This document shows, one piece after another, positions 49,603 to 58,884 of a stretch of DNA of 64,000 bases (the first letter of the stretch is position 1; each line of letters begins with the position of its first letter). The notes under the pieces were generated by a model. The model made no database searches and was not told the origin of the DNA. It saw nothing but the letters and a program-made list of their open reading frames with translations. The stretch is taken from contig JAUYFM010000063.1 of NCBI GenBank assembly GCA_030690945.1, forward strand, positions 34,712 through 98,711. Direction: 5' to 3'. The DNA is from Smithellaceae bacterium. Lineage in GTDB: Bacteria > Desulfobacterota > Syntrophia > Syntrophales > Smithellaceae. The position numbers and the translations under genes are program-made.

Positions 49603-51066
49603 ATGATCCGTTCAATTCAGGAAAGTCCTCTGTATCCAATTGTCAATCCAAAGAGCATTGCCTTTTTCGGTGCTTCCAATACTTTCATGCGCATGGGATC
49701 GATTATGCTTTCATCCATGCAGGCCCTGGGTTATGAAGGGGAAATATACCCGATTCACCTGACCGAAAAAGAAGTACGCGGACGTAAGGCCTATACCAGC
49801 GTTATGGATCTGCCCGAGGTCCCAGACCTGGCGATTATCGTCCTGCCGACAGAGATTGTCTGCCAAACCATGGATGATTGCGGAAAGAAAGGCATCAAGC
49901 ATGCTATCGTAGTATCCGGAGGTTTCAGGGAAGCGGGCCCGGAAGGCGTCGAGATGCAAAAAAAGCTGGAGGCCATTGCCCTTAAGTACGGCATCCGTTT
50001 TCTCGGACCTAACTGTCTTGGCGTTGCCAACCCTCACATCAAGCTGAATCCCACGCCCATTCAAGCAGAAGGCCCCCCCGGTTTCGTCGGCCTGGCCTCC
50101 CAGAGCGGGAGCTTTATTACCCAAATGTTTGATTACCTTCATCGCCATGGAATGGGTTTTAGTGCGGCGCTCAGTGTCGGGAATGAGGCCAATATCGATA
50201 TTGTCGATTGCATGGAATACCTGGGTGCCTGTCCCAACACAAAGGTCATCACCCTCTATATTGAAGGGATCGCCCGGGGGAAAAAGTTTATTGAAACGGC
50301 CAAGGCGATAACCGCCCGTAAACCTATCGTGGCCCTTTATGTGGGAGGGTCCGAGGCGGGTAAGAATGCAGGTCGATCTCATACGGGCTCCCTGTCGGGT
50401 CCCAACGAGATCTATGACGGCATGTTCAGGCAATGCGGCATCATCCGGGCGCAGACATTGACGGAACTCTTTGATTACGCACTCGCCTTGGGAACGCTTC
50501 CAAGACCATTGGGAAACAGAATTATCATCCAGACCCACTCAGGGGGCCCCGGAGCCACAGCGGCGGATGCTTGCGGACGGGCAGGCCTCGCACTGCCGCC
50601 GCTTTCTTCCGAAACGTTAGAAAAGCTCAAGCCGTTGATTCCCAAGACAGCCAGCACGGCAAACCCGGTTGATATGACATTCAGTAAAAATCCCGCAGAA
50701 GACTACTTTAATATTCCGGATATATTGCTGCAGGAGAAGAACGCAGATATGCTTTTGGCCTATTTCCTGTCTCCGGGTCTCTTTATCGAGCGCATTCTGA
50801 AAGAAATGGATGTGCCTGCGGAGTCTATTCACGCGGAGATGGACAAGCTGATAACGCAATATGCCAGTACCTTTTTCAGCCTGACCAAGCTTCATCCCGA
50901 TAAGCCGATCATCGGTTTCACTTACCGGAGTCTTCAGGAAAGAATGGTCCGGTTTCTGCTCGACCAGGGTGTGCCCATTTACCAGGACCCCGAGCGTGCC
51001 GCGCGCTCCATAGCGGCCGTGCTGGAGTACCATAAGATGCAAGACGGCATCACCGAGGCAAGCTGA
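49603..51066 (+). CDS. ADP-forming acyl-CoA synthetase, CoA-binding (alpha) subunit
   Basis: A 487-residue alpha subunit. Residues 1-135 form the CoA-binding Rossmann domain (SIAFFGASN, GPNCLGVANP). The succinyl-CoA ligase-like domains contain the phosphohistidine in GRSHTGSLSG near residue 264. No ATP-grasp part is attached, so it needs the separate 48682-49362 subunit. The enzyme converts acyl-CoA, ADP and phosphate to acid, CoA and ATP. The acyl preference is unknown. AGAAGGGAAAGAA precedes ATG; a DUF2889 gene overlaps its stop. Confidence 0.92.
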   Translation: MIRSIQESPLYPIVNPKSIAFFGASNTFMRMGSIMLSSMQALGYEGEIYPIHLTEKEVRGRKAYTSVMDLPEVPDLAIIVLPTEIVCQTMDDCGKKGIKHAIVVSGGFREAGPEGVEMQKKLEAIALKYGIRFLGPNCLGVANPHIKLNPTPIQAEGPPGFVGLASQSGSFITQMFDYLHRHGMGFSAALSVGNEANIDIVDCMEYLGACPNTKVITLYIEGIARGKKFIETAKAITARKPIVALYVGGSEAGKNAGRSHTGSLSGPNEIYDGMFRQCGIIRAQTLTELFDYALALGTLPRPLGNRIIIQTHSGGPGATAADACGRAGLALPPLSSETLEKLKPLIPKTASTANPVDMTFSKNPAEDYFNIPDILLQEKNADMLLAYFLSPGLFIERILKEMDVPAESIHAEMDKLITQYASTFFSLTKLHPDKPIIGFTYRSLQERMVRFLLDQGVPIYQDPERAARSIAAVLEYHKMQDGITEAS

Positions 51067-51629
51067 TGCAATCTGTTTGGAAATCCAAAGGCGAAAAAAT
51101 CCATACGCGGAACATCACCGTGACAACATATAATTATGACGGGCAGAGAATCATTGTGGAAGGTTTCCTTAAAGATGATCGTTTCCAGGACTCTCATGTA
51201 ATCACCGGAGAAACGTTTCCGGGCGGCGTCATTCATCACATGGGCATACGACTGCTGGTGAATTGCTCCAGTCTTTTGATTGAGGAGGTGGATGTTGATC
51301 TGCTGTCTGTTCCCCGCAACGAGTGTCGGGAAACGATCAACTGTCTCGCTCCCGTTAAGGGTCTGACCATCACCAGGGGCTTTACGGCAAAAGTAAAGAA
51401 ACTGGCCGGAGGCAAAAACGGCTGCACCCACCTGGTAGAGCTTCTCCTGGCTATGGCCCCGGCGGCCGTCCAGGGATTTGCGGCGCACCAGTCACAGAAA
51501 ACACCGACTTCCGATCCTGCCCAAGCTAAGATGATTTATCACTTTCTACTCAATACATGCCGTGCCTGGCGAGAGGACGGCCCACTTGCTGAAAGCTTCA
51601 AAAAGATGATCGACAGAAAAAAGACATGA
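51066..51629 (+). CDS. DUF2889 family protein
   Basis: A 187-residue DUF2889 protein. The start ATG shares one base with the stop of the acyl-CoA synthetase alpha subunit (TGATG), so translation is coupled. Residues TRNITVTTYNYDGQRIIVEG, HHMGIRLLVN and GGKNGCTHLVELLLAMAP are family features. The C-terminus is helical with HSQK-like and NTCRAWREDG segments. Function is unknown, but the family often lies near acyl-CoA genes, so a role with acids or CoA thioesters is a fair guess only. Confidence 0.8.
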   Translation: MQSVWKSKGEKIHTRNITVTTYNYDGQRIIVEGFLKDDRFQDSHVITGETFPGGVIHHMGIRLLVNCSSLLIEEVDVDLLSVPRNECRETINCLAPVKGLTITRGFTAKVKKLAGGKNGCTHLVELLLAMAPAAVQGFAAHQSQKTPTSDPAQAKMIYHFLLNTCRAWREDGPLAESFKKMIDRKKT

Positions 51630-51891
51630 AATTGAGTATCTGTGCTGACTATACCATTTTAATACTATTTATTTTATCCTTTAAGCTCTTGACTTTGACC
51701 GGTGTTTCCGATAAGAAAATGCCAGTCATTCCCAAAATGACCTCAGTGAATTATGGATATCGGACTTGCGCAATACTTATACAAACATATCTTCCATAAC
51801 TATCATTGGGGTTCTATGCGCCTTTGCATCTCCCTTTTACAACACAATAAAATCATTCCCGCCACTACGGGGGTAAAGGAGGAAATATATC

Positions 51892-53169
51892 ATGGTAAAA
51901 AGTAGCAAGTCGGAAAGCAGATTGCCGGTACTCGGCATTAACAGTTTAGGACGAATTGGCAAGCTGAGTCTGTGGCATCACGTCGGCAGAAAGTACTTCA
52001 AGGAGATCGTCGTTAACCTGGGCCGCGACGTGGGCACGGGGATGGACACGATTGCCCGGTTGATTGAAGCGGATGGCACCTATGGACTGCTCCACCGTTT
52101 TCTCTACGGCATTAAAGCGCAGCCTTGTATTCAAATCACGGACGACAAAAATGGGAAAATGATTATCGACGGCATACCGGTGACCATTCTGCGCGAAGAG
52201 AGGAATCCCCTCAATATCCCCTGGCGTCAATACGGCGCGGATATTGTTGTGGATTGCAGCGGCAATTTCAAAGATCCAACCGTTCCCGTGGACGACAAAA
52301 AAGGATCGATACGGGGTCACCTAAACGGCGGCGCCAAGGTGGTGATCCATTCTGCACCGTTCAAGATCAAAAATAAGGCTCTGCCCACACCGGACGACAC
52401 CACAACCCTGATTTACGGAATCAATCACGCAGCTTTTGACCGCAAAAAACATCTGCTGGTTTCCGCCGCGTCGTGCACCACCACGGGGCTCGCGCACATG
52501 GTCAAGCCGCTTCTGGATAATGAGGAAACCAGCACGATTCTGACAGCGTCCATGTCCACGATCCATGCCGTCACCAATACACAGAGTGTTCTGGATAAGA
52601 TGCCGAAGGCCGGTGAAAAAGATATCCGCAAAACACGCAGTATCCTGAACAATATAATTCTTACCTCGACGGGCGCCGCGCAGGCCCTGATTGAGGTTAT
52701 TCCGGAAGTTAAAAACATCGGCTTCATGGGCGACTCCATCCGTGTGCCGACCAATACGCTGTCGCTTATCATACTGAATGCAACGTTTCAGGCACGCCAG
52801 AACAAAGCGGGGGACGCAGCCGATATCGACACCAAGAAGCTCAATGAAATTTACCGCAAAACTGCGGAAGGTAATCCGGAAAAGCTGGTCAGATTTACGA
52901 TGCAGCAGAATGTTTCAACCGATCTGATCGGTGAAGACGCGGCGGTTATTATTGAAGGCCAGTTCAATCACACGCGAACCGCTTTCATTCCGGTTGATCT
53001 TTCTCATATTCCGAATCTGCCGGCGGGCTTCCTCCAGGGCATTGGCGAGAAAACCCTGAAGGTGCCGGTGGTCCATGCCAAAATTTTCGGCTGGTATGAT
53101 AACGAATACGGCAGCTACACTAACCGGCTGGGCGATTTGACCGTCTATATCCACAAGAATATTCAATAA
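51892..53169 (+). CDS. Glyceraldehyde-3-phosphate dehydrogenase-like protein, atypical
   Basis: A 425-residue member of the GAPDH superfamily, about 90 residues longer than normal. The N-terminal NAD domain starts LGINSLGRIGKLSLW. The active-site segment is SAASCTTTGLAH, retaining the Cys (near residue 195) but replacing the normal SCTTNCLAP pattern. The catalytic His is in IHAVTNTQ, where normal is HAYTNDQ. NNIILTSTGAAQA, RVPTNTLSL and WYDNEYGSYTNR show the rest of the fold. It may be a dehydrogenase with another substrate. AAAGGAGGAAATATATC precedes ATG. It converges on the 1412-residue gene. Confidence 0.82.
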   Translation: MVKSSKSESRLPVLGINSLGRIGKLSLWHHVGRKYFKEIVVNLGRDVGTGMDTIARLIEADGTYGLLHRFLYGIKAQPCIQITDDKNGKMIIDGIPVTILREERNPLNIPWRQYGADIVVDCSGNFKDPTVPVDDKKGSIRGHLNGGAKVVIHSAPFKIKNKALPTPDDTTTLIYGINHAAFDRKKHLLVSAASCTTTGLAHMVKPLLDNEETSTILTASMSTIHAVTNTQSVLDKMPKAGEKDIRKTRSILNNIILTSTGAAQALIEVIPEVKNIGFMGDSIRVPTNTLSLIILNATFQARQNKAGDAADIDTKKLNEIYRKTAEGNPEKLVRFTMQQNVSTDLIGEDAAVIIEGQFNHTRTAFIPVDLSHIPNLPAGFLQGIGEKTLKVPVVHAKIFGWYDNEYGSYTNRLGDLTVYIHKNIQ

Positions 53170-53187
53170 GCGGCATACCCATCGAGA

Positions 53188-53230
53188 CAAATCCCCCCGT
53201 TTTCCTTTTCACGAAAAGCGGGGGGATTTT
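53188..53230. terminator. Bidirectional terminator between converging genes
   Basis: A long hairpin with AAATCCCCCCG and CGGGGGGATTT arms, extended by TTTTC/GAAAA, with A and T runs on both outer sides. It would stop transcription from either gene. Confidence 0.88.
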
Positions 53231-53238
53231 CAAAGATT

Positions 53239-56200
53239 TTAGAGGGTGATTGAATAATACTTATCTATTTCTCTTTCATGTTTTCCTAAATAGAGAGCGC
53301 CGCTCCAGCCGTCGATACAGATAAAATCTCCCGTCCTGATGGTGTGCCCTTCCAGCGTGGCATAACCTTCTGTTTCATAGACCTTCAGTTTACTGAGACC
53401 CACCACACCGACTTTGCCCAGTTGCGGGATGGTCACGGCGGCATGAGAGGTTGCGCCACCTTTGGCCGTCAGGAGTCCCTCCACCTGCAAAAGGACGCCG
53501 ACATCATCCGGAACCGTATCGGGACGCACGAGAATGAGAGGCATTTTGGGCTCCGTCTTGCGAAAACGATTAATGTCTTCTTCGGAATAAACTGCCCGTC
53601 CACACAGCGCGCCACCGCTTACGCCGATCCCCGTGCCCAGCATGGAGGCATGCAACAAGACCGTGTCCTTAAACCGCCGCAGGCTTTTTGCTTTGGTCTG
53701 ATCCATATCGCGCGTTTGCAGTAAAAACAGGTGATCTTTTTCGGGACCTTCAAACGTAAACTCAATTTCCTGATGATTGAATCCTTTTTCGTAAATCATA
53801 ATTTCCGCTATTTTGATCAACTCGGCATAGATGGCCGGAAAGGTGGCTTCCAGAGATATTTCCGTATTGCGATGTTCGGCGATTCGCTGACGCTCCGAAA
53901 TAGGAAAGGTTTCGGCCAGACCGGACACAATATCATCGCCCTGAACGCCGAAGATAAAATCGCCACACAGCGTAACATCGGATGAGGCGCTTTTCGGATC
54001 GCGCGTAAAAATTACGCCCGAGCCTGAACGTTCATGGAGATTGCCGAAAATCATCGCCTGCACGATGACGGCCGTTCCCCATTCATCGGATAAATGCATC
54101 TGATGACGATAAATCCGGGCCTGCTCCGAATACCAGGAATCAAAAACATGCAAAATGGCATGGCGCAACTGCCGCATCGGATCATCCGCCAGCGGAATGC
54201 CGCTGTCGAGAATGCCTTTCTTGTATGACAGGGCGATTTGTTTCATCAGGTCGGGCGGAAATTTAATTTTTCTTTCCACGCCATATTTTTGCTTGAAGTC
54301 GTCCATAATGGCGTCAAAAAAATCGCGGCTCAGCCCCTGAAACATACCCCAGGTCTGGAGAAAGCGACGGTAGCAATCCCAGGCCGCCCACTGGAAATCC
54401 TTTCTCCCGCTGAGGTTTTCCGCAATGGAGGCGTTGATGCCCACATTTAAAAAAGAGCGCATCATCCCGGGCAGAGAAACCGTGGCGCCGCTTCTGACCG
54501 ACAAAAGCAGAGGATTGTTGCGGTCGCCGAATTTGCGGCCGGTCTTCTTTTCCAGCGCGGTGATTCCTTTGTTGACGCGCGCGGCCAGATCGCTGAAGAT
54601 ATACTTATAACCATAGACGGCGTCATAGCCACGAAACACTTCCGTGGTAATGATAAAACCCGGCGGCACCGGAAAACCGAAAGAAACCAGCTTTTTGAGA
54701 AAATAGCCTTTGTTCCCCAGAAGGATCTGATTGTCGAGCTGGGCATTCTTGCTATAAATGGAGGAAACAGCCAGTTCAGGATTATAATCCATCAGCAGAT
54801 TGAGAATCCTCTTGTTGTCCTTGAATTTTTCCAGTTCCGCGTTGAGTGTTTTAATGACGGCGTGAATGAAATTATCCAGCACTTGTAATCCGAAGGCCGA
54901 CGAGATGATACCGCGGATGAAATTCTCCGATTGCTGATAAACCAACTCATCGGGCCTGCGCGGGTCGCCTTTTGAGTCCATATTATCTGAAGGCGGCTTG
55001 ATCTGACGGACAATCACCGGCAGACTGATACTGTGGGCGTCGATATAATAATCGCGGATGATATCCTGAATGCCTTTGGAGATGAACCGGAAAATATCAA
55101 GATATTGATCCACGGAAAATTGTTTGATGGGCAGAGCGCTCGTGACATATTTGACTTTGGCCACCAGTCCTTCGGTGGAAATGCCCTCCAGTTCCAGTGC
55201 GCCGAGATAGTGCCATAGATAGGCATGAATCTTGATAATGGTGCGCTTGGTGATGAATTTCAGATTCAGTGATTTGATCAGTTCTTCAAACAACATTTCT
55301 CCAAGGCTCTCCAGGCGCAGCGTAAGCCCCAGCGCGTCGAACTTTTCCTCATGATAGGTTCCGTACATGGATGGAATGCCCGCGGCAATATGCCTCTTAT
55401 AGTAGATATTTTCAAAAGACTGGGTTTTCTGTCCGGAAAGAACTCTGGCTTTGAGTGCGCCAAGGAATTTCAGGATGATCGTCAGGCTGCGGTAGTGGTT
55501 TTTAGAGCCCAGCGATCGTTTCAGAGACTGGATATCCTGCGTGGCAAAAGCATTGACAGACTCCAGGTCTTTGAGCAAATCAAAATACTGAGGATAATAT
55601 TTTTTATAGATCAGTTGATAAATACGGATCATCAGCGAAACGCGCTCTTTATCCGTCTCGGAAACATCCGTGATTTGCTGAATTTCCCTGGCGATTTTAG
55701 CCTGGTCCCATTCCAGAAATTTTCGCGGCTGGCTGCCGGTCTTGGGAAAAAGACGGATGAGCGACTGATGCATACCGTTAAAATATATGCCGGAATTCAT
55801 TACCTGCTCAAACACTTCATCCGGAATGTGCGTGCGAATGAAATTTTTGTCGCCGGTAAACCAGTAGCGGAAAATGTCCTCGATAAACTCGACCAGCAGA
55901 CTATTGCTTTCCACATGGGATTGCTTGCGGAAGAAATCGATCAACCGGTCGTTGCGAGATGATAGTTCATCCACTCGGGTGGTAATGTCCCGAAGCTCCC
56001 CTTCCGCACCGATTTCACTGAAATACACGGGAAAGACGCGCAAAAGCTGTTTGATTAAGTTGTAAGCCGGGGCGATGTCCGTGTTGAGCAGCCTTGAAAT
56101 GTCGCGCTGGATCAAATCCGTATCGCGAATAAATATCCCGCCGATTTTTAAATTGATGATCAGGGCGGAGATTAATCTTTTCGTCCAGCGCGGCTTCATG

Positions 56201-57477
56201 GCGATAATTTCCAGCCAGACGCGGATGGTTCGAATATGTTCGGGATTGACCTGCACCTGCCAATCCGTCGTCGATCCTTGAATTTCCGGATATTCAAATC
56301 CGTAGGCAATCAGTTCATCAATGAATGCTTCCACCAACGGGTGGGCGTTTTGTGCGAAAACCTCCCTGGCCGCCGTGACAATGCAATCGACGCTCGCGCC
56401 GCGGAATTCGTTTTGTGACGTATTCTTTTTTAAGAAAGTGAAAATCTTCCGCACAAAGCCGTCCAGATTTTCCTTTTTTTCCTCCTGAAAAACCAGCCGA
56501 AGCGAGTGATTGATTTCCCGCATGGCGCTGACATGGATATCCCGCAGCCCCGGCACACTCATAATCCCGAAGAGGAAATCCAGTTTAATCAGATGACGGC
56601 CCTGATAAGCCTGAGACTTTTCCAGTGCGTCGGCCACATGCAGGTAGCCGTCGATGATCTGGAAATAATCCGGCAGGGGTAAAAAGTCCTCGATATGCGC
56701 TCCCGCTTTTTCGCCGTCCCGTGGGCAAAGCGCTTCAAGATCCAGGAGCATCTTGCGAAAGTGGTGATGGCTGAGCGGCTCGATCAATTCCATATAAGTT
56801 TTCTCATCGAACAGCGCATCGGCCCTGCTCTCGGCAATCAGCCATAAAGCCGGGTCGGGCTGAGCCAGCCAGAAGGAATACGTCGCCCGAAACATCTTAT
56901 AGAGCAGCAAATCGAAAGACGGCGTGGTAATCACCACTTTCTTTTCCGCAACCGCCCGGATAATTCTTTTCAGATAGGATGAACATTTCTTGAACAGAGC
57001 GGATTCCGCATCGGCGATGTTCATCAGCGAGGTGATGAGTCCCGGAAATAAAGACAGGTTTCTTCCCAGCAGCTCATTGCTCTGAGTAATAATCGCGTCC
57101 GCGTAGTCAAACAAATAATGAACGGCGCTGTCTTTCACATCTTCGGACGCAGGCGATTTCAGGACGTCAAAATAAATCGTCAGCAGGATGGATAAAGCGG
57201 TCAGTCCCTCCGGATGCTTGTTGTAAATATAAAAATCGCCGATGGAGATGGACTTGAGTTCTTTGAGAACATATTCCCAATTGACATAAGGATGATTGAG
57301 TTCCGTCAAAAGCTCGCGTGTTTTTTTCTGCAAGCCATAGTGGTCTTTGACAATCTGCAGAATCGGCGCATATTGCTGCGGTATTTGGACGTCTACCGCC
57401 GTCCTTTCCAGATTGACTTTCAGCGCTGATGAAACCCATCGATCATTCTTTTCGACGGGGGTTGTTTTTGTTGCCAT
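53239..57477 (-). CDS. PPDK-like protein: long N-terminal region, ATP-grasp and His domain
   Basis: A 1412-residue protein. Residues 1 to about 900 form a largely helical region that I do not recognise. Residues about 920-1255 are the PPDK/PEP-synthase ATP-grasp domain (NKGYFLKKLVSFGFPVPPGF, LSVRSGATVSLPGMMRSF, RSGSGVIFTRDP and FLLQTRDMDQ). Residues about 1290-1400 form the swivelling domain with the phospho-His in GGATSHAAVTIPQLGKVGVV. The protein then ends, so the PEP/pyruvate-binding barrel of PPDK is absent. It may phosphorylate its own His and pass the group to a partner, or be regulatory. AAGGTAAATT precedes ATG. It is monocistronic. Confidence 0.85.
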   Translation of the reverse strand: MATKTTPVEKNDRWVSSALKVNLERTAVDVQIPQQYAPILQIVKDHYGLQKKTRELLTELNHPYVNWEYVLKELKSISIGDFYIYNKHPEGLTALSILLTIYFDVLKSPASEDVKDSAVHYLFDYADAIITQSNELLGRNLSLFPGLITSLMNIADAESALFKKCSSYLKRIIRAVAEKKVVITTPSFDLLLYKMFRATYSFWLAQPDPALWLIAESRADALFDEKTYMELIEPLSHHHFRKMLLDLEALCPRDGEKAGAHIEDFLPLPDYFQIIDGYLHVADALEKSQAYQGRHLIKLDFLFGIMSVPGLRDIHVSAMREINHSLRLVFQEEKKENLDGFVRKIFTFLKKNTSQNEFRGASVDCIVTAAREVFAQNAHPLVEAFIDELIAYGFEYPEIQGSTTDWQVQVNPEHIRTIRVWLEIIAMKPRWTKRLISALIINLKIGGIFIRDTDLIQRDISRLLNTDIAPAYNLIKQLLRVFPVYFSEIGAEGELRDITTRVDELSSRNDRLIDFFRKQSHVESNSLLVEFIEDIFRYWFTGDKNFIRTHIPDEVFEQVMNSGIYFNGMHQSLIRLFPKTGSQPRKFLEWDQAKIAREIQQITDVSETDKERVSLMIRIYQLIYKKYYPQYFDLLKDLESVNAFATQDIQSLKRSLGSKNHYRSLTIILKFLGALKARVLSGQKTQSFENIYYKRHIAAGIPSMYGTYHEEKFDALGLTLRLESLGEMLFEELIKSLNLKFITKRTIIKIHAYLWHYLGALELEGISTEGLVAKVKYVTSALPIKQFSVDQYLDIFRFISKGIQDIIRDYYIDAHSISLPVIVRQIKPPSDNMDSKGDPRRPDELVYQQSENFIRGIISSAFGLQVLDNFIHAVIKTLNAELEKFKDNKRILNLLMDYNPELAVSSIYSKNAQLDNQILLGNKGYFLKKLVSFGFPVPPGFIITTEVFRGYDAVYGYKYIFSDLAARVNKGITALEKKTGRKFGDRNNPLLLSVRSGATVSLPGMMRSFLNVGINASIAENLSGRKDFQWAAWDCYRRFLQTWGMFQGLSRDFFDAIMDDFKQKYGVERKIKFPPDLMKQIALSYKKGILDSGIPLADDPMRQLRHAILHVFDSWYSEQARIYRHQMHLSDEWGTAVIVQAMIFGNLHERSGSGVIFTRDPKSASSDVTLCGDFIFGVQGDDIVSGLAETFPISERQRIAEHRNTEISLEATFPAIYAELIKIAEIMIYEKGFNHQEIEFTFEGPEKDHLFLLQTRDMDQTKAKSLRRFKDTVLLHASMLGTGIGVSGGALCGRAVYSEEDINRFRKTEPKMPLILVRPDTVPDDVGVLLQVEGLLTAKGGATSHAAVTIPQLGKVGVVGLSKLKVYETEGYATLEGHTIRTGDFICIDGWSGALYLGKHEREIDKYYSITL

Positions 57478-57769
57478 ATTGAATTTACCTTCGTCAGACA
57501 GGTAAAGCAGAATTTACGCTGGATTTCAAGCCGTAATGTCTGAAAAGTCTGGCGAAGTCCGGACGATTTTCCCGGAGACTAACTCTTCTTTTTAGAACGC
57601 TTATCCATCAGTACAACCATCAGATGAATCATACCGGCGCAGAATGATGCGATAATAATCCTAGCATATAGTATCGTAAAATCTCAAATCACCTTTTTTT
57701 CAAGCTTGATCATCACTTCATTGAAATATGTTCCGTATAAAACACCACCAACATTTTTTCTCATTATGA
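57478..57769. other. Intergenic spacer, nothing firm
   Basis: Between the start of the PPDK-like gene and the moxR promoter. A minus-strand frame ending in MDKRSKKKS (stop near 57580) has a hydrophobic stretch but no start codon, so I do not call it. No RNA gene or repeat was recognised. Confidence 0.4.
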
Positions 57770-57799
57770 TTGACAAAAGAACGCTCTTGCCAATATATT
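57770..57799 (+). promoter_or_regulatory. Promoter of moxR-like gene
   Basis: TTGACA, 18 bases, TATATT, with transcription expected to start about 57806. This falls between an upstream in-frame TTG and the preferred ATG 57824, which supports the shorter gene start. Confidence 0.6.
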
Positions 57800-57823
57800 A
57801 ATTCAGAAAGGATTAATATATTC

Positions 57824-58732
57824 ATGGAATATAAAAGTATTGTGGATGTTCAATCGAGACTGACGAAGGCCGGCTACATTCCCTCAAAGGAAATTGCCAC
57901 GGTTGTTTTTCTGGCTGAGGCAACCCAGAAGCCCATTTTGGTCGAAGGGCCGGCTGGCGTCGGCAAGACGGAGCTGGCTAAGGCGATAGCCCGCAGCCTT
58001 GGTCGTGAACTGATCCGCCTGCAATGCTACGAAGGCCTGGACGAAGCCAAAGCCCTTTATGAATGGGAATACGCCAAACAATTGCTCTACACGCAAATGA
58101 TGAAAGACAGGCTCAACGACATCATCTCTTCCGCCTCAACACTGACCGAGGCGGTGGATCAGATTGCCGCCCAGGAAGACGTTTTCTTTTCCGACCGCTT
58201 TATTCAGCCGCGACCACTGCTGCAAGCCATCAGTTCGGAGAAGCCGGTGGTGCTGCTGCTGGACGAAGTGGACAAATCCGATCCGGAATTTGAGGCCTTT
58301 CTTCTGGAACTGCTCAGTGATTTTCAGGTTTCGATCCCCGAACTGGGAACGCGCAAGGCCGTCAACATTCCCTTTGTTCTACTCACATCCAACAACTATC
58401 GGGATATGAGTGACGCCCTCAAGCGCCGCTGCGTTCATCTGTATATTGATTATCCGGCACGGGAAACAGAGATCGCCATTGTCCGCTTGAAAATTCCGGA
58501 CATCGAGGAAAAACTTTGCGCCATTCTGGTTGACGCCATCCGCAAAATCCGAACACTGGATCTGAAAAAAAGCCCCAGTATTTCGGAAACGCTGGATTGG
58601 GCGCAATCGCTCCTGGCGTTGCAGATCAATGAACTGACCCCGGAAGTTGTCTCGGAGACACTCAACGTCATTTGCAAATACCAGATGGATCTGGAAAAAG
58701 TGCGGAAGAACATGGATCGGATTGTTTCCTGA
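57824..58732 (+). CDS. MoxR-type AAA+ ATPase
   Basis: A 302-residue MoxR-family ATPase. Walker A is VEGPAGVGKTELAKAIA, Walker B is VVLLLDEVDKSDPE, and sensor 1 is LTSNNYRDMSDALKRRC. MoxR proteins act as chaperones that help mature or insert cofactors of partner enzymes, often together with a von Willebrand A-domain protein such as CoxE. The start 57824 is set by AAAGGATT and the promoter; the longer frame begins inside the promoter. The VWA partner lies 152 bp downstream, with dispersed repeat copy 7 in the gap. Confidence 0.88.
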   Translation: MEYKSIVDVQSRLTKAGYIPSKEIATVVFLAEATQKPILVEGPAGVGKTELAKAIARSLGRELIRLQCYEGLDEAKALYEWEYAKQLLYTQMMKDRLNDIISSASTLTEAVDQIAAQEDVFFSDRFIQPRPLLQAISSEKPVVLLLDEVDKSDPEFEAFLLELLSDFQVSIPELGTRKAVNIPFVLLTSNNYRDMSDALKRRCVHLYIDYPARETEIAIVRLKIPDIEEKLCAILVDAIRKIRTLDLKKSPSISETLDWAQSLLALQINELTPEVVSETLNVICKYQMDLEKVRKNMDRIVS

Positions 58733-58733
58733 C

Positions 58734-58834
58734 AATCAATCACCTCGCGAGCTCGCTGTCGAGGCATGAAATGAACGTCATTATATCGCGAGCTCGCTGC
58801 GGAGAATTAACGCTCGTCCCGCAACAGCGGGATT
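58734..58834 (+). repeat. Dispersed ~100-bp repeat, copy 7
   Basis: Full-length copy with AACA-loop terminal hairpin. It begins two bases after the moxR stop codon and fills most of the gap to the VWA gene. Confidence 0.92.
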
Positions 58835-58884
58835 AAAGAAAACCAAAGAATCCCTAAAACATAACAAGAACGATCCGGTGATCT

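Noticed and set aside
49442..49639. 65-codon minus-strand frame
   Set aside because: It overlaps the start of the acyl-CoA synthetase alpha subunit and lies in the probable divergent promoter region; no recognisable features.
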